DNA from: Gonapodya prolifera JEL478
Taxonomy: Eukaryota; Monoblepharomycota; Monoblepharidomycetes; Monoblepharidales; Gonapodyaceae
Length of the DNA stretch: 64,000 bases
Direction: 5' to 3'
Assembly (NCBI GenBank): GCA_001574975.1
Contig: KQ965781.1
Location: forward strand, 230,439 to 294,438
Part shown: piece after piece, positions 35,655 to 47,563 of the stretch
Numbering within the stretch: the stretch's first letter is position 1
Layout: each line of letters begins with the position of its first letter
Notes under the pieces: model-generated
What the model saw: only the letters and a program-made list of their open reading frames with translations
Databases searched by the model: none
Told to the model about the DNA's origin: nothing
Made by a program: the position numbers and the translations under genes

Positions 35655-37606
35655 ATGGACTCTGCACACGCACGAGAACTGTCTTCTGCGGTCGGCGACG
35701 CGGCGCGCACTCGCCCGCTGTCTGTGGGCTCTGCTGCGGCCACTCCGTCACGGTCCACCTCGTCGTCTGCCCGTCTGTGTCCCTACGCGCGCAAGTTCAT
35801 TCGCCCGCCGTTCCGCCCGTCGCCTCTGCGCTCGGCGGTTGTATCGCGGCGGCTGTCGTCGGAGTCAGAGCCGGAGCGTGCGCATGGAGACGCTGCCACC
35901 GCTGCTGCCGCTGCTGCGAGTGGAGGTGGAGCCAGACGAGCGAGCGACGACGCGTGCAGAGTGCAAGGTGCGGTATCCGCGTGCGGGGTCTCTCGCCTAC
36001 CGTGTAGTAACTCTCTAGCCATTGCACCACGTGTAACATTGCATCGTGCATCCAATATCTGCATCTACCTCTTCTCCCTTCACTCCCCACACCCGCCCAT
36101 GCACCGCCCCAACTCTCCCATGCACCACTCTCGCTCTTACCCCTCTCTCCCACTCTCACCAGCTCTCGCCTCCTGCTGCAAGTGCACAGGAAGCCGCCAC
36201 CTGCACGCTCCCCTCCGCAAACCCTCCACCTCTCGCTCTCGTGCCCCGCGCCGCCTCCCCGCCAAACAATCTCTTGCTCCGCGCCCACTCCCCGTCCCCG
36301 CCGACGTCGCCTCCTCTATCCGCCGCGACGCCTCATCCATCTCGGACCGCCTCCGCACCTCCCGCCGTCGTCGCCGCGGGCAGGTTGCAGAACGCGGCAG
36401 GATCCGCCCCTCCTTCCCGGACGACACGCCCGACTCGCTCTTGGCCCTCCAACGGCTTCGTCGCACGCTTGCCTATCGTGGTGCCTCGGGAGTCGTTCCG
36501 AGGGTCTACCGCGTGCCCACGTCGTGGCAGGTATCGAGAGAGGAAGCGCTTGCGTTGGAGGATGTGGATGAGAGTTTGGGTGATAGGGATGACAACGATG
36601 ACTACGACTACGACGGGTCCGATGGCGATACGGGGATGGACTCGGACTCGGCAACCGAGGCAGAAGACGATGACGACGACTCTTCGCTCGAAGACGTCGA
36701 CGCAGACCTGGACGACCTCGAGTCCGAGATCGAGGCCGCAATGTCCCCCGCCTCTCTCGACTCCGACGGGTCCACTGACAGCGACACCACCGTCGTCGCG
36801 GACTCGGACGCGGACCAGTCGGAAAACGGGTGGTCGGCCCAGGACGTCCCGCACGAGGTGAGTTTGTCCCCCTCCCTTGTGAGGTTTCCAGAGTCGTTCA
36901 ACCTCACTCGTTACCCTAAGCTGGCCTCGTCCTGCGACGCATACGGGTCCGCCGACCAGGTCGAGTGGTCGTCCTCACCGCCGGACGCGTACCCCGCCGA
37001 GTCGGAGTCGTATCCGAACGAGGTTGGTATCCTTCCCCCACCCCCTTCCCCTGTGTTGGCATGGTCGGACACGCTACGGACGAGCTGGCGGGCGGGACAC
37101 ATCGTTGCATCTCCTGCCGTTTGTGACCCACACTTACCCGTGTGTCGCTCGTGCTAATGCGTTTTTTGTGCTCTTTTCCATCTCCTGATGGTGCACGCTC
37201 ATCCTTCTTTCGCTGTGGCTGCTGGCTCGTGGTGTTCCTTTCATGGCATCCTTCCTCCTGGCTTCTCTCGCTCTCTCACTTTCTCTTTTACCTCGTTTCG
37301 TCGTTAATCCTTTTGCAGATGTTCGCCTCATACCCGCCTTCACTCGACTCATCCACCTCTTCCTTCTCACACGTCCCGACCTTCTCCTCCACCGTCCCGA
37401 CATACAACCCCGACCCCGCCTTCGCCCTCGCATGGCCCGGTGCCGACCCCTCGCAACCCCCCGACTTCGTGTCCTACTTTCTCCGGATCATGGGGATTGA
37501 GACACCCGTGCTGCCCGATGGAAGGGTGAACCCGGCGGTGACGATCGAGCAGTGTGTGGGGAAGGCCCAGACGCAGGAGGGGGGGAAGGAGTGTGAGGCG
37601 TGGTGA
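35655..37606 (+). CDS. hypothetical protein with long acidic Asp/Ser tract
   Basis: Best model: exon 1 from ATG 35655, an intron from about 35970 to 36190, and a second exon with a basic segment (TSRSRAPRRLPAKQSLAPRP) and SFPDDTPDSLLALQRLRRTL. A strong acidic block follows (ATEAEDDDDDSSLEDVDADL). A further probable intron lies after VPHE (36858 on), and an intron at 37023-37318 precedes the last exon. That exon starts at 37319 (MFASYPPSLDSSTSS) and has a folded-looking end (FVSYFLRIMGIETPVLPDGR). The ORF is also open through the introns, but those stretches have different composition. A nuclear or chromatin-related role would fit the basic plus acidic layout but is only inference. Family not recognised. 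Confidence 0.55.
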
Positions 37607-38367
37607 ACGTGGTGGGCGGACTAGGCCCCGGCCTCTCGCTTCGCACCTCCCGCGGGCCTCCTCGCCTCCTCCACCTCACCCCACAACCCTGACACCCCTT
37701 CGACCCCATCACCACCACAACAACAAATACCAGTTTTGAAACCCACACGATACACCAGATACCTACATACCTTCCTGTGGACTTCCACCCCGGCGGCCAT
37801 TCAGAGCACTCCTCTTCGGGCTCTTTGGCACGCGCGGGATGGGCTTTTCGTTTCTGTACCAGTTCATGTTCATGCCATCATCATGTAGATTAGACACACG
37901 TTCCGCGCCTCGGCGACCCAACCACCCGCTTCCCTTCCCTCGTCTCTCGTTCGGCCTGGCGTTTCGCTTCGGGTGCCACGAGTCGGACGGTCGGGTGGGA
38001 CGGGTGGGACCGCCTTTGTTTAAAAGTTGATGTGGGGCGGGTCTGTCCCTGTATTATACATACTTTAGGAAAGATCTTTCTTTGAATATCGACTTTGTGC
38101 ACATATTCGGGGCTTTCCAGTTATTTTCCGTCATTCGATCTTTCTCTTTTCATAATCTTTTTACTTCTTCTACTTCTACTTGATATGTATAACGTCAACT
38201 GAACGATGGCGTGTCGTGGTCTGCATTTCATGTGTGGGGAGATAATTCAGCGTGGGATTCTTTGGCCTTTTTACGGTGTCAGGAGTTAGGTTATTTTGAT
38301 TTTGGTGGTTGTGGGGCAACTCTTGGAACTCTCTTTCAAAGATAATCTGGGGATGCTGGGGAGCTGT
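37607..38367. other. intergenic region at the left edge of the atypical island
   Basis: Composition changes here from G+C-rich to visibly A+T-rich at about 38040. No gene, no RNA gene, no inverted terminal repeat was recognised. The exact left border of the island cannot be placed by eye. Confidence 0.4.
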
Positions 38368-39975
38368 TCATGATCTCAAATGTTTTATTGAACTTTCCTT
38401 GAGGACTAGTTCAACCTTTGCCTTGATTTTAGGGTCCCAAACATAGTATGCATCTTTGAAGCAAAGAACAAAGGCATAATAGTAAGCATGATTCTGTGAC
38501 AATCCCATCCTGTGCATAAAATGTAAGGCATCTGACAGGGTAAGGCTCTTTCCATAATAAACTGGCTCTTGAATACTTTTGAAAGCACTATCCATCTGAA
38601 TATCCCCATTCTGAGAACTCTGCACCAGAATGTCATCTGAAACCAGTGGTATGTGGAAATCTACTGCCCTAACTAGTGTCCTTTTGTCTACAAGTAAGAG
38701 GAAGGGAACAACTTGATGTGATTCAAATTCACCCAGAGTAGCTGTTTTTGAGGGGATATGGAGCTTTAACACTAGTTGCAAGAACCTCATCCACTTTGAT
38801 TATAGCTCTTTGACCAGTGACATGGTACTTGGCCCTTTCTATCCATTTTGTGGGAGCTTGTTTGTCTATGGTTCTGAACCCACTTGTCACACTGACATCC
38901 ACTAACGTGGAGTATATAGTGTAGTATGAGTGTTGGGTATTAGCTGCTGTGCCACTACTGTGGCCGTGGGTTTAGATGTGCACACCTGCAGGACGTGCCC
39001 TAAGTTTGGCATCACGTTCCTGCAGGTGAGTTCTATGCACATTACGTCTTGCTATGTACATCTGATCATATATACACGTTCCTGCAGTTTACAGGCTCGT
39101 GCAGCTCACCTAGGTTGTGTAGCACCACTGTGTGTAAAGTTCCCTTGGCTGCAACAATTCTGCCAAAAGTCCCAGCACTTGTGATAAACTCCACTTTTGA
39201 TCCCACTATCATTAAATCTGGCCTCTGGTCTAAAGTTTCATGGATATTAAGTACAGGAATGTCCCAAGCAATCCTATTTACATCAAGTGATCTGGAAACA
39301 TCACAAGCCACATAATTTCTCATTTCAATTGGAAGATCTTTCAGAACTGTGCTGGACCATTGTGGATTTATCCAAAGAGTAGGGCTCTTATCCAGGTGAG
39401 CATTTAGGACACTTTTAACAAGGTCTTCTAAGCTGGCATTTGCACATTGGGAGAGACCCTTCTTGAAGCAGAAGCTACCAATATCTAACAGAGAACTTTG
39501 AGGAATTCCACACTCCAATCCTTGCTGCGCTTTTGAGCATCTCCCCCAATTTGCTTCCAACTTTCAGAACATCATTCCTCTCCAGAAATTTTTGAAGAGA
39601 TTGGCAGAACTTTTTTACTCCCCTGAGATCAAAAAGCCAAACTTCTCCATTTGGAGTTGCAATTTGTATCATGGAAACTTTTCCAATAATAGGTGGTTGA
39701 CCATAGTCTCCAAATGTAACTCCCCATTCCATGTCCAGAGCAATATAATATGAAGTAGGGATGGGATCAAGAGGTGAAGGTCCAATAACACCACCAGTGA
39801 TGATGTGAGAAATTTTTTTCAACCTCATCTGCAAAGTTCCTTTGCTCAGGAATATAATATGGCACAGAGCAATGCATCTTATAGCTTTTCTGTAAGCATG
39901 GTGGCAAAAACAGAGATCATTGATCCAGCTAATGGAGTAGTTTGAGATGAAAGGGACCCATCTAAATTCTATCAT
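38368..39975 (-). pseudogene. decayed DEDD 3'-5' exonuclease-like gene
   Basis: Minus strand. The 39475-39975 frame has the exonuclease fold start YYIALDMEWGVTFG (Exo I Asp-x-Glu) and KVSMIQIATPNGEVWLFDLR, then DVLKVGSKLGEMLK, where Exo II normally has Asp. One base later in another frame the protein resumes with LLDIGSFCFKKGLSQCANAS and SLEDLVKSVLNAHLDKS. It continues to MRNYVACDVSRSL, like the Exo III 'YAAxDVxxxL'. A further frame change near 38740 links DEVLATSVKAPYPL to a C-terminal segment (LSDALHFMHRMGLSQNHAYY) ending at 38368. The domain order resembles RNase D/EXD-type proteins with an extended C-terminus. At least two or three frame changes without good introns indicate decay or poor sequence. 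Confidence 0.6.
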
Positions 39976-40172
39976 GCAATCAAAATATTAGAAAGTCATT
40001 AATTATGATTAAAGAAAAGTGCTCTCACCCCATGCCATTTTGATTAACTTGACGCATATTGCTACTGTTAAAAATAGAGAAAAGGCTTTGCCTTTGGGAT
40101 GTTTGTTTGCTGTTAGATCCAGTTTGTAAACTTCTTTTGGCTTATCATTTTTGTTCAAGTTGGAAGGACTGG

Positions 40173-40460
40173 CTCTTAAGTTTGGTAACAAACAGCCATT
40201 TAAATTACTTTGTGCTGCAAACAGAGAGCCCTTCAAACTGCTTTGAGCTTTAGCATTTGCATTTAAATTTGGAAGAGCCAGAACTTAGATTAGGTAATGG
40301 AGAACCATTTGAATTACTTTGAGCCACAAAATAAAGAGCCATTCAGACTGCTTTGAGCTGGAGCATTTACATTCAATTTAGAAGATATAGTTCCTGAGTT
40401 CAGCAATAAAGAGCCATCTGAATTACTTTGAGCTGCTGATGAAAGGTCATCTAAACCACT
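40173..40460 (-). repeat. ~110-bp tandem repeat, about 2.5 units
   Basis: Units start near 40173, 40283 and 40394, each beginning with a form of 'tta/gtt.ggtaa' and containing two copies of a shorter 'actttgagc' block. On the minus strand each unit reads Ser/Asn/Gln-rich text such as AQSNSDGSLLLN and APAQSSLNGSLF. This suggests expansion of a low-complexity coding linker of the exonuclease-like gene. Units differ by substitutions and small indels that change frame. Confidence 0.65.
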
Positions 40461-40568
40461 TTGAGCTTCCAACTGTAGTTGCAAAGAGTAATCTGCTACC
40501 AAAATTCCAGATAAAAGGTTTTGATCATCAAAGTTTGCTTCAGAGCTGCTTATAGTTGATATGGTATT

Positions 40569-41460
40569 TCACAAAGAATCTTTAGGAGCTAAACCTGCTT
40601 GAACAGCATTTTTGGGAGCTAAGTTGGCCAATGTAGAGCTCCTTCCATTCAAGCTTGACTGTAAAGAGCTTTCCATTATGGTATCAGTGACCACAGAGGT
40701 TTCTGGAAAGGCATTCTCTCTGATTGATTGATTTTCAGTTGAGAAAAGCTGTCTTTTCAAAGTATAAACATGTTCATGTAAAATGTGAGATGGTGGTATG
40801 CCTAAAACAGGATATTGCAGACTTAAATGTATAGAATTAAGATTTAGCAATTGCTGAGATGCATTTGCCTTTGTTATCAAAGCAAGATAAATAATAATTT
40901 CTTTCAAAGCTTTCAGTGCCACTAACCTTGCAAGCACTGGGATCAATGTCTTCCATCATAATATCATCATTCTGGTGGAAGCTTGGATTAACAGTGATAT
41001 AATTGTTCTGGTGCCCATCCATTTGCACATTAGCTAGCTTTCTGCATTCTGTTATCAATAGCAACAGCTTGTGAAGAGCTCTGCAGCAAAGTATAATCTA
41101 GTAGTGGAACATCAATATCAGCCAAATCATTGTTTCTGTTGTCAATCTCCACATCAGATATGACCCCAGCCACACTGGCATCCACAATTGGTTTTGGTTG
41201 TAAGTGAGAGAGAATGGATGACTTTGCATCAATAAGTCATGCTTCTTCATTCCAATCAATTCTGCCTTCATGGCCTTTGAAAATTTATTTTTCCTTCCCT
41301 GACCATGACCAGCACCCCCCCTTTCCACTACTTGATTGATTTGTGCTTCCTTGTTTTGGTCCATGCTTCCTGTTGATGTAACGCATGCAAAATGTATTTC
41401 CAGATAATAAGTGAAGTGGTGGTGCATACATTGATAATGAGACAAGAAGCCAGGAACCAA
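40569..41460 (-). pseudogene. coding-like fragments upstream of the exonuclease relic
   Basis: Minus-strand frames read a basic segment (GQGRKNKFSKAMKAELIGMK), then DASVAGVISDVEIDNRNNDL, then FHQNDDIMMEDIDPSACK, then RQLFSTENQSIRENAFPETS. They lie in the right order and strand to be the N-terminal, low-complexity part of the exonuclease-like protein. Frames change between them; introns are possible but not convincing. No known domain. Confidence 0.4.
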
Positions 41461-41710
41461 TGAGAGATGGTCACGGATACTACTGCTGCAAGAATTTTCG
41501 CAAAATTATATGCAAATGCAAGTGCAGGCTAAGGAGTAATTGTTCAGAGAGTTGCACATCAAGAAACCACAGACTTCACTGAAAATCACTCATCCTTTGC
41601 AGTTATCACAGTAATACAATGAAAAACATTAGAATTCATGTTAGAGAGACACCATTCTTCCTTTTTGTGGTGATGTGTAGTATTGTGATGATGATTCCGT
41701 GTTTTCAATT

Positions 41711-42415
41711 TCATGAACTACAACCAAGATAAAATTCACAACGATGCAAGATAACACTGATTTGATCTTGAATGCAAAATTTCATTGGGATTAGACAGCA
41801 GGTAGATGAAAGATTGATGAAGAAGAATCGTAAGCCATTGAAACATCTTAAGGAAACAGCTGAACACGTATTACAACACTTACCAGCAATTCTCCCACAA
41901 AGTACAGTATCTACGGCTCCAGTTTTCACCAGAAAGTTGTCATCTTTTGTCTTCCACAGCAGCAAGTGGTGTTTACAGATACGCACTCCACAACTAGAAG
42001 AACCACAAGCGCACCACCAGTGCGGCTTAGGGAAATTAAAGACGGTTTTTTGAGAGTCCGTATTCCAAATTTCAGAGAGATTGGGCAAGCAGTTGCATAG
42101 AAAATAATATTTGACAGGGACAATTGACCCCACTGACTGACTGACCCCCNCCCTCCTGACATAGCCATACAGCCGATTCTTTGTATGCAGCTTTTGGGAG
42201 AGGCCTGAAGCCTGAGTAATGCCTGTATGCTTAATATGACTCTGACCCTCTGTGTGACCATCCTTGATCCCTCTTTTGTGTGTTGAACAATGCACATAGT
42301 ATGACGTTTCATGGTTTCTATTGGGTGGTGGTGCAACGCAGAGGTTTTTAAAAGATTGTTGGAAGAGCTGGCATGAATGTTGACTTTGAACATATACACC
42401 GCTTTCCACAACCAT
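41711..42415 (-). pseudogene. fragment with SWIM-like zinc finger
   Basis: A 234-codon minus-strand frame containing CACGSSSCGVRICKHH at about 41966-42013. The spacing (CxC, about nine residues, CxH) fits the SWIM zinc finger found in MULE transposases, SWI2/SNF2-related and other DNA-associated proteins. Upstream Cys/His pairs (YYVHCSTHKRGIKDGH) may be a second zinc site. The undetermined base at 42150 falls inside the frame, and an alternative frame starting at 42465 is also open. No catalytic triad of a MULE transposase was found, so its role is unknown. Confidence 0.45.
42150..42150. other. undetermined base (n)
   Basis: Single ambiguous base in a C-rich run next to a short 'ctgactga' tandem. 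The only such base in the window; it marks local sequence uncertainty. Confidence 0.99.
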
Positions 42416-42469
42416 GTTTCTTTCTGTCTCATAACCAGATACACTTCTTGCTTTTTGACAGGCAAATTT

Positions 42470-44560
42470 TTTTTAGCTGGCTCTTAAGGAGATGTCGCGC
42501 CACAAATGGGGGTCTGGGTTCTGTTGTTGCATATTTGGAGGGCAGACTTACAGTAGGATACTTTGAGTATCTACTTTCTGCACACTTGGCGCTTTCCATT
42601 TTCCCATTTCCAAAATGTTTTTCTTTGAACAGTGTCAAATATTATTCAGCTTATCATGGGATCATTTACAATAATGCACTAGGAGGGTCGGCTTTGCTCT
42701 CAAGGCTTTTTAGGAGAGTCATGTCCTTTTGTCGTCCTTTCCATATACCACAGTACTACATGCAGCTGTAATCGTTAACCTCTCCTGCGTTGATGAGCGC
42801 TTATTCTCGTTCAACATAAAATGAAGTACAGCATGTGGTCTGCAATGAATGTGGGGTGGCGGGGGGTGGGTGGTTGCGTGCAAACGTCATTTTCCTGATG
42901 TTTTTTTGTGGCAGAGGCGTGAAGATCTCATTTGTGGGCACACATGCCGTTCTCTACTTGACTTTTAGCCAATCTTTGTTATATTTATGATGCTCTTTGT
43001 GTTTGAATGTTGCTCATAGGGGGGGGGGGGGGGCGCCAACGCCAAGTAATGAATGACGTGTCCACCATTCTAGTCTGCACTTTGCGTTTTGGAACAACGC
43101 GTGGTGCAATGTTTTCCAACACATTATGAAGAGGCTTGAATTCACATTTTTCTGCTCTTGGATGTTTTTGTTTGTTTGTACTCATTGCGTATCTAATTGT
43201 TGTCCTGTGCTTATTTTTGTAGCCCAATAAAAATGGCCGCCATATTGTAGGACCTGGATTTTCAGGTGCTGTGCCATGTGTGTCTTTTTTGGAGCTTTTT
43301 GGGACAGGTCTAATTGAATATCATCTCTAAGTACTATCCAAGAATACCTGCAAGGTTTTCTGTCTGTCGTCCTGTGTTTTGGGACAAGTCTGAATATTGC
43401 CTCTATGTTGATAATTGTTTGTAGTATTTCCCCACTGATTGGTTGCGCTTCTCCAATGGGACAAAAACTTTGCATTCTGCACCAATCATTTCGTTACTGT
43501 ACCAGACATTGCTTGGCTCTGGCTTTACGTAAGCAATGGTGCGTGCACAAAAAATGGATCTCAAATTACTGTTTCAACGCTATGCCCTCCGTGCGGCAAT
43601 TCCTAGGTCAGAGAGATCTGAGATGTATCTTGCAACCGCGTTGGGGAGGTGTGCAGTTTCCAACAAGTTTAGGAGATTAGGCTTGGGCATTTACGCATTG
43701 AGAAATGTCTTCCGATCCTCAAGATCAATCTGACCTGCCATTTGCCTCCCGCCTTGCTACCCGTCTGTGTAAAGCATCAAAATTGCTTGCATGGTTTGCT
43801 TCAACGAGTTGAACTTGGGAACCATGTCAGACGTCAAGTGTTGCATAACGTATTCAGCAAATCCACATCACATGCGTTTAGATGTGGCATGGCACTGTGC
43901 AGACTGCAGACCTTTTGGTGTGTTTTTGGGGGACACTGGAATAATACGCCAGTTTATTCCTGGTCATGACTCTAAATCGACTTCCCATCTCACCTCAAAT
44001 ACTACGTTACTTCAACATAGCTGTCTCCCAGCTTGGCAGTATCCCATTCACTCAAAAACATTGGAAATGGGTGTTCTGCAGTCTTTCTTCATCTGCATCA
44101 GAAGATAAGTAGTGGAATGCAGATGACGTGGTTGCTGCCATCCGGTCTGCAAATCATGCAGTAGATTTTGGTGTACAGTGAGGTCAACTCCATATGATTT
44201 TTGGGGAGAGACCTGAGTGACACTTTTTTGCACATCTTAGTGTTTGTGTGCCATGGCTGTCCAGTGTGCTGCCCACTTCTAAAAGATATGGTACAACTAA
44301 TACCAGTGTCGGTGCCTGGAAGAAAGGCTGTGTCCACTTAGGATGGTTTGTGAGAGGGCACAATCAGAGATGGGTCTGTGTATTTTGTGTGGAACTTTCT
44401 TGGTGATCGCGCAGTCACTAAAGAATACTTTAGGAGAGGCATGTGAGCACTTCAAGTGCTATTGATCACTCTCCACGGGTTTTTTGGGGGTTTTATCTTG
44501 TACACGCAACAGTGAACTGTTCCCCGGAAAGGGGTTTATAAATCATGTGTCTTTTGAGAC
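42470..44560. other. right part of the island, no supportable gene
   Basis: Contains only short frames, a 15-nt G run (43019-43033), and two 'gggaca.gtct' boxes near 43300 and 43380. No domain, RNA gene or terminal repeat recognised. Confidence 0.4.
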
Positions 44561-44633
44561 ATTTTACTTCCCCACCAAATATTTCAAACAGATACAAAAC
44601 CAGGAATGCACAAAAGAAGACCTGACAGAAACA

Positions 44634-45392
44634 CTATTTGCTATTCGGCCCCGGCTGGTCCCACCCTCTCAACCGACAATGAACCCTCGCGAGCGCCACC
44701 ATGTAATCCTGCGACGTCTTCCCATACCCCGTATCCAAACTCTCCACCAAAAACCTCCTCGCACCCTCACTCGTCGGCCCCTCATGAGCTTCCCACCACA
44801 ACCCGACGTACAACTTGGCATAAAACGAGTCGTGCCCGTCCGTGTCCCTCGCAGCATCCAGAATCGCTTGCGGTATCGCGTCGGGGTTGTGAAAGACATC
44901 GTATACTGCTCTCATGACGGGTCGTGGGTCTTGACCAACGTGCAGCCATCGAGAGCGAGCAACGGATGGGTTGTACATGCGAGAAAGGCAGAGGAAGTGC
45001 CAGACAGATTCTTCAGTGTCATTTGGGTTGTCTGGTGGGTGTCGTCGGGTCGGCAATGCCCATCAGACCGACCGCTCGAGGCGAAATCTGAACAGAGACA
45101 CTCAACAGCTCACGTCAATGGCAAATTGCTCAGCGCCGTCTTGGAACCTGTCCGCGTAGTACAAGCTCAGGCCTCTTTGCCCTTCAAAAGATAAAGTCGA
45201 TTTGAAATTGAACTTCCATCCTACTCGACCACCACGCACGTGCTCGTTTCTCTCGGACCAATAAAACTCACACAGTCTGGGACGAATCTTCGGGTCCAGT
45301 CGCATCGCGTCGTCAAACGCGCGGATCGAGGCTGCGATGTCCCCCCCTACAAAGAGCCGCATTCCGCGGGTTACCAGTTCCGAGGCGGACAT
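44634..45392 (-). CDS. TPR-like repeat protein
   Basis: Minus strand, start ATG at 45392: ASELVTRGMRLFVGGDIAAS then FDDAMRLDPKIRPRL. An intron of about 90 bp leads to WQRGLSLYYADRFQDGAEQF (helix pair of a tetratricopeptide-type unit). A second intron leads to the last exon, DNPNDTEESVWHFLCLSRMY, QDPRPVMRAVYDVFHN, SFYAKLYVGLWWEAHEGPTS and a TPR-like end before the stop at 44634. Proteins of this layout occur in algae and other eukaryotes and bind partners through TPR helices; function unknown. The second junction is off by one base in my reading, so its exact site is uncertain. Flanks the island directly. Confidence 0.65.
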
Positions 45393-47540
45393 TGTCGAGG
45401 CTTCTTGGTGAGAAGTGGTCTCGGTGTGTCCCGATGACTGATGTAAGGCTGGTTGTGTCGATGCGATAGCAATCCTCGGCCGCTGTGGACGTTCCCTGCC
45501 TCTGATGACCATTCACTAGCACTCTGGAACGAAAATTTTTGAACACATGCTGCCAGTCGAGTCCAGCCGGAATGGCAGGCCTTCAGTCTGGACCCGCTTA
45601 CCCTGCTCTTCTGACATATGACTGGACTGAGAAATTACGCAAAACCAACGCTGTCAGTTTGCATTTGGCCTCCACCGGTGCGAACAACGACTGCGCCTTG
45701 TGGACTCCCGTGAGCAGCAGGGCCTCAGAATCATATGTGGCACCACCGCGAAAACAGGCCTTCGGTTGGAGACGGCCCAAACACGCGTGCGGCGTCCAAA
45801 AATAAAAGGAGACCAGCTCACGTCGGATTTGCCTGGAATGTGTGTCGACTGTCGACTGTCAGCAGCACCAAACGAGCGGCAGTTGACGTCAATACACAAA
45901 ACAAGCTTGACACCAGGCGCAAGTGGAGCGGCGGACAACGTCCATGTTGTATAGAGCCCCACCGACCCCAGATACCGCCGTCCGTTGACGTCAAACCCCG
46001 CGCAAAGTTCCCCCGCTGTGGAACATTCGCGGTGACGTCCAAAGAAAAGCAAGAGGAGTGCGGGTATGTGTCCCCCGGCGATGTGTGGTCGGTGGTATTG
46101 CCCGGTGGTACAGTGGTCCCCAGCATGATGACATGGTCTTTGAGACGGCCTGCGCACACTCCGGTCCAGCTCGGCAATTCAAACATCAAGAAGCAGGTGG
46201 GAAGACTTGCATTAAGTCGTTTCCGCCACGGGATGGGCGACCTGCGTCGAAAGAGGTTGACGTCACGTACGCAACGGTTATGAAAGACCTTGTGATGGCA
46301 CCCACGGTACCATTACACACAAACCCGATTAAGAACAAAATTCGCCTTTCAGCCCTACCGAGCAGCTGAAGGAAGGAAATTAGGATGCCGGCGAGATATT
46401 ATAAAAGAGAGAAACATGATGTTGAGAGGTGTGCTTTATTGTAATAGGAAAATGGGTTTGGGTGATCAAGGGAAGGTGTTTCCGTGAGGGCTTCGGCGCG
46501 ACAGTGGAGTTGGACGATAATCGATGAATCCATTACTTTATTTCCTTCTCGAGGCGCCATCCACACGCTCGCGTCTACTATGGTTTGCATCCTTGCTGCC
46601 GCGTACTGACATAACTGGCTACGGCCTCACGCTACCAAAGTTACTCTATCGTGAATTAGCAAGTTGTTCCGTCGTTCTTAATGCTGATGGACTGAAGCTG
46701 GCTTGGAGGATGGAGCAACGAGACTTTGACGTGTAGCGAAATGTTTGAAGAGTACATTGGAATCCAGCAAGCACGTTGAACATGAGTGGTTGTTACAAAA
46801 TACAATTGCTTCGGTCAAGACAATATAATTCTCACTCCCGGAAGCCCCCATCACCGCGAAGGACACACGCCACAGACTGTCGTGACTACGGAGATTTGCA
46901 TTCAAGAGGCGGGACTCCCGTCAGTGCCGCTCCGCTCGTCTTATCGAGTTATGTACGGAGCAGTAATCGGAGGAGGACAGGACAGCACTGAAGAAGCCAA
47001 TTCCCCGACGAGTGAAGATACCGAAGGCGCCGCATCGAGCGAGATGCGACATGGGCTGTCGCTCGATTCATCGTCCGTGTCCCTGGGCCGTGAATACAGC
47101 GACGGTCGTGAGATGGGCAAGATATCGACAGCAGAATCACGCGGGTCCCATCGATTGCACGTCTACGCGTCCTCTGCTGCCACTGGCGTTGTGCTGACGA
47201 ACGCGGGATGTGCGACGACTTCCATATGTGGACACAATGGGACGCCACGTTACCGGGCGATGGAGAACGCGGGCTTGCAGGCAGCGGATTCCGTGCGAAG
47301 GCATGTTCAAACGTTTTTGTTATACTGTGGGCGTCGTGTTCAGGTGGAGACAAGGTCCGATGGCGACCGGTGCGGAGACGAGGTGCCCCCACTTTGCTCG
47401 ATTGCCGGGAACCCGCCGATTTGGTCGACGAAATCCGTGCGATGGACCGTTGAAACGTCTATTTAAGCTATAGACGTTGAGTTTGCGAAGCGGGAATGTC
47501 CGATGGTGAGTTTTGGTTGACATGTGAAAATTCTATGTAT
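45393..47540. other. unresolved stretch with coding-like fragments
   Basis: No model could be built. Minus strand, about 45820-46190: frames read PQRGNFARGLTSTDGGIWGR and DVNGRRYLGSVGLYTTWTLS, beta-rich in character. Minus strand 45598-45780: SEALLLTGVHKAQSLFAPVE. Plus strand 47208-47453: LPGDGERGLAGSGFRAKACS then SCSGGDKVRWRPVRRRG. These look more protein-like than chance, but have no matching neighbours, starts or known domains. They may be relics of two or three genes. Confidence 0.35.
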
Positions 47541-47563
47541 TGTTTTTTCAACTCTCTGATCAA

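Larger units (their letters stand above)
38300..44560. mobile_element. atypical A+T-rich island, possible foreign or mobile DNA
   Basis: About 6.2 kb with base composition and word use unlike both flanks: long A/T runs, few of the C/G-rich codons seen elsewhere, an undetermined base at 42150, and a 15-nt G run at 43019-43033. Its coding potential is confined to minus-strand fragments in 38.37-42.47 kb (exonuclease-like and SWIM-like) with several frame changes. The right ~2 kb has no supportable gene. No terminal inverted repeats, target duplications or transposase motif were found, so 'mobile element' is a working label. Contamination or misassembly are alternatives. Confidence 0.4.

Noticed and set aside
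36046-36861. 271-codon alternative plus-strand frame in the acidic-protein gene
   Set aside because: Thr/Arg/Pro-only composition is the out-of-frame reading of the Asp/Ser tract.
38988-39090. Pair of 'cgttcctgcag' boxes ~80 bp apart as possible element ends
   Set aside because: They are direct, not inverted, lie inside the coding-like part, and have no flanking duplications.
40173-40460. CRISPR-like array
   Set aside because: Repeat units are contiguous ~110-bp coding-like units without uniform spacers; the setting is eukaryotic.
41772-42053. Plus-strand open frame in the island
   Set aside because: It is antisense to the SWIM-like frame and has no domain; the SWIM reading is better supported.
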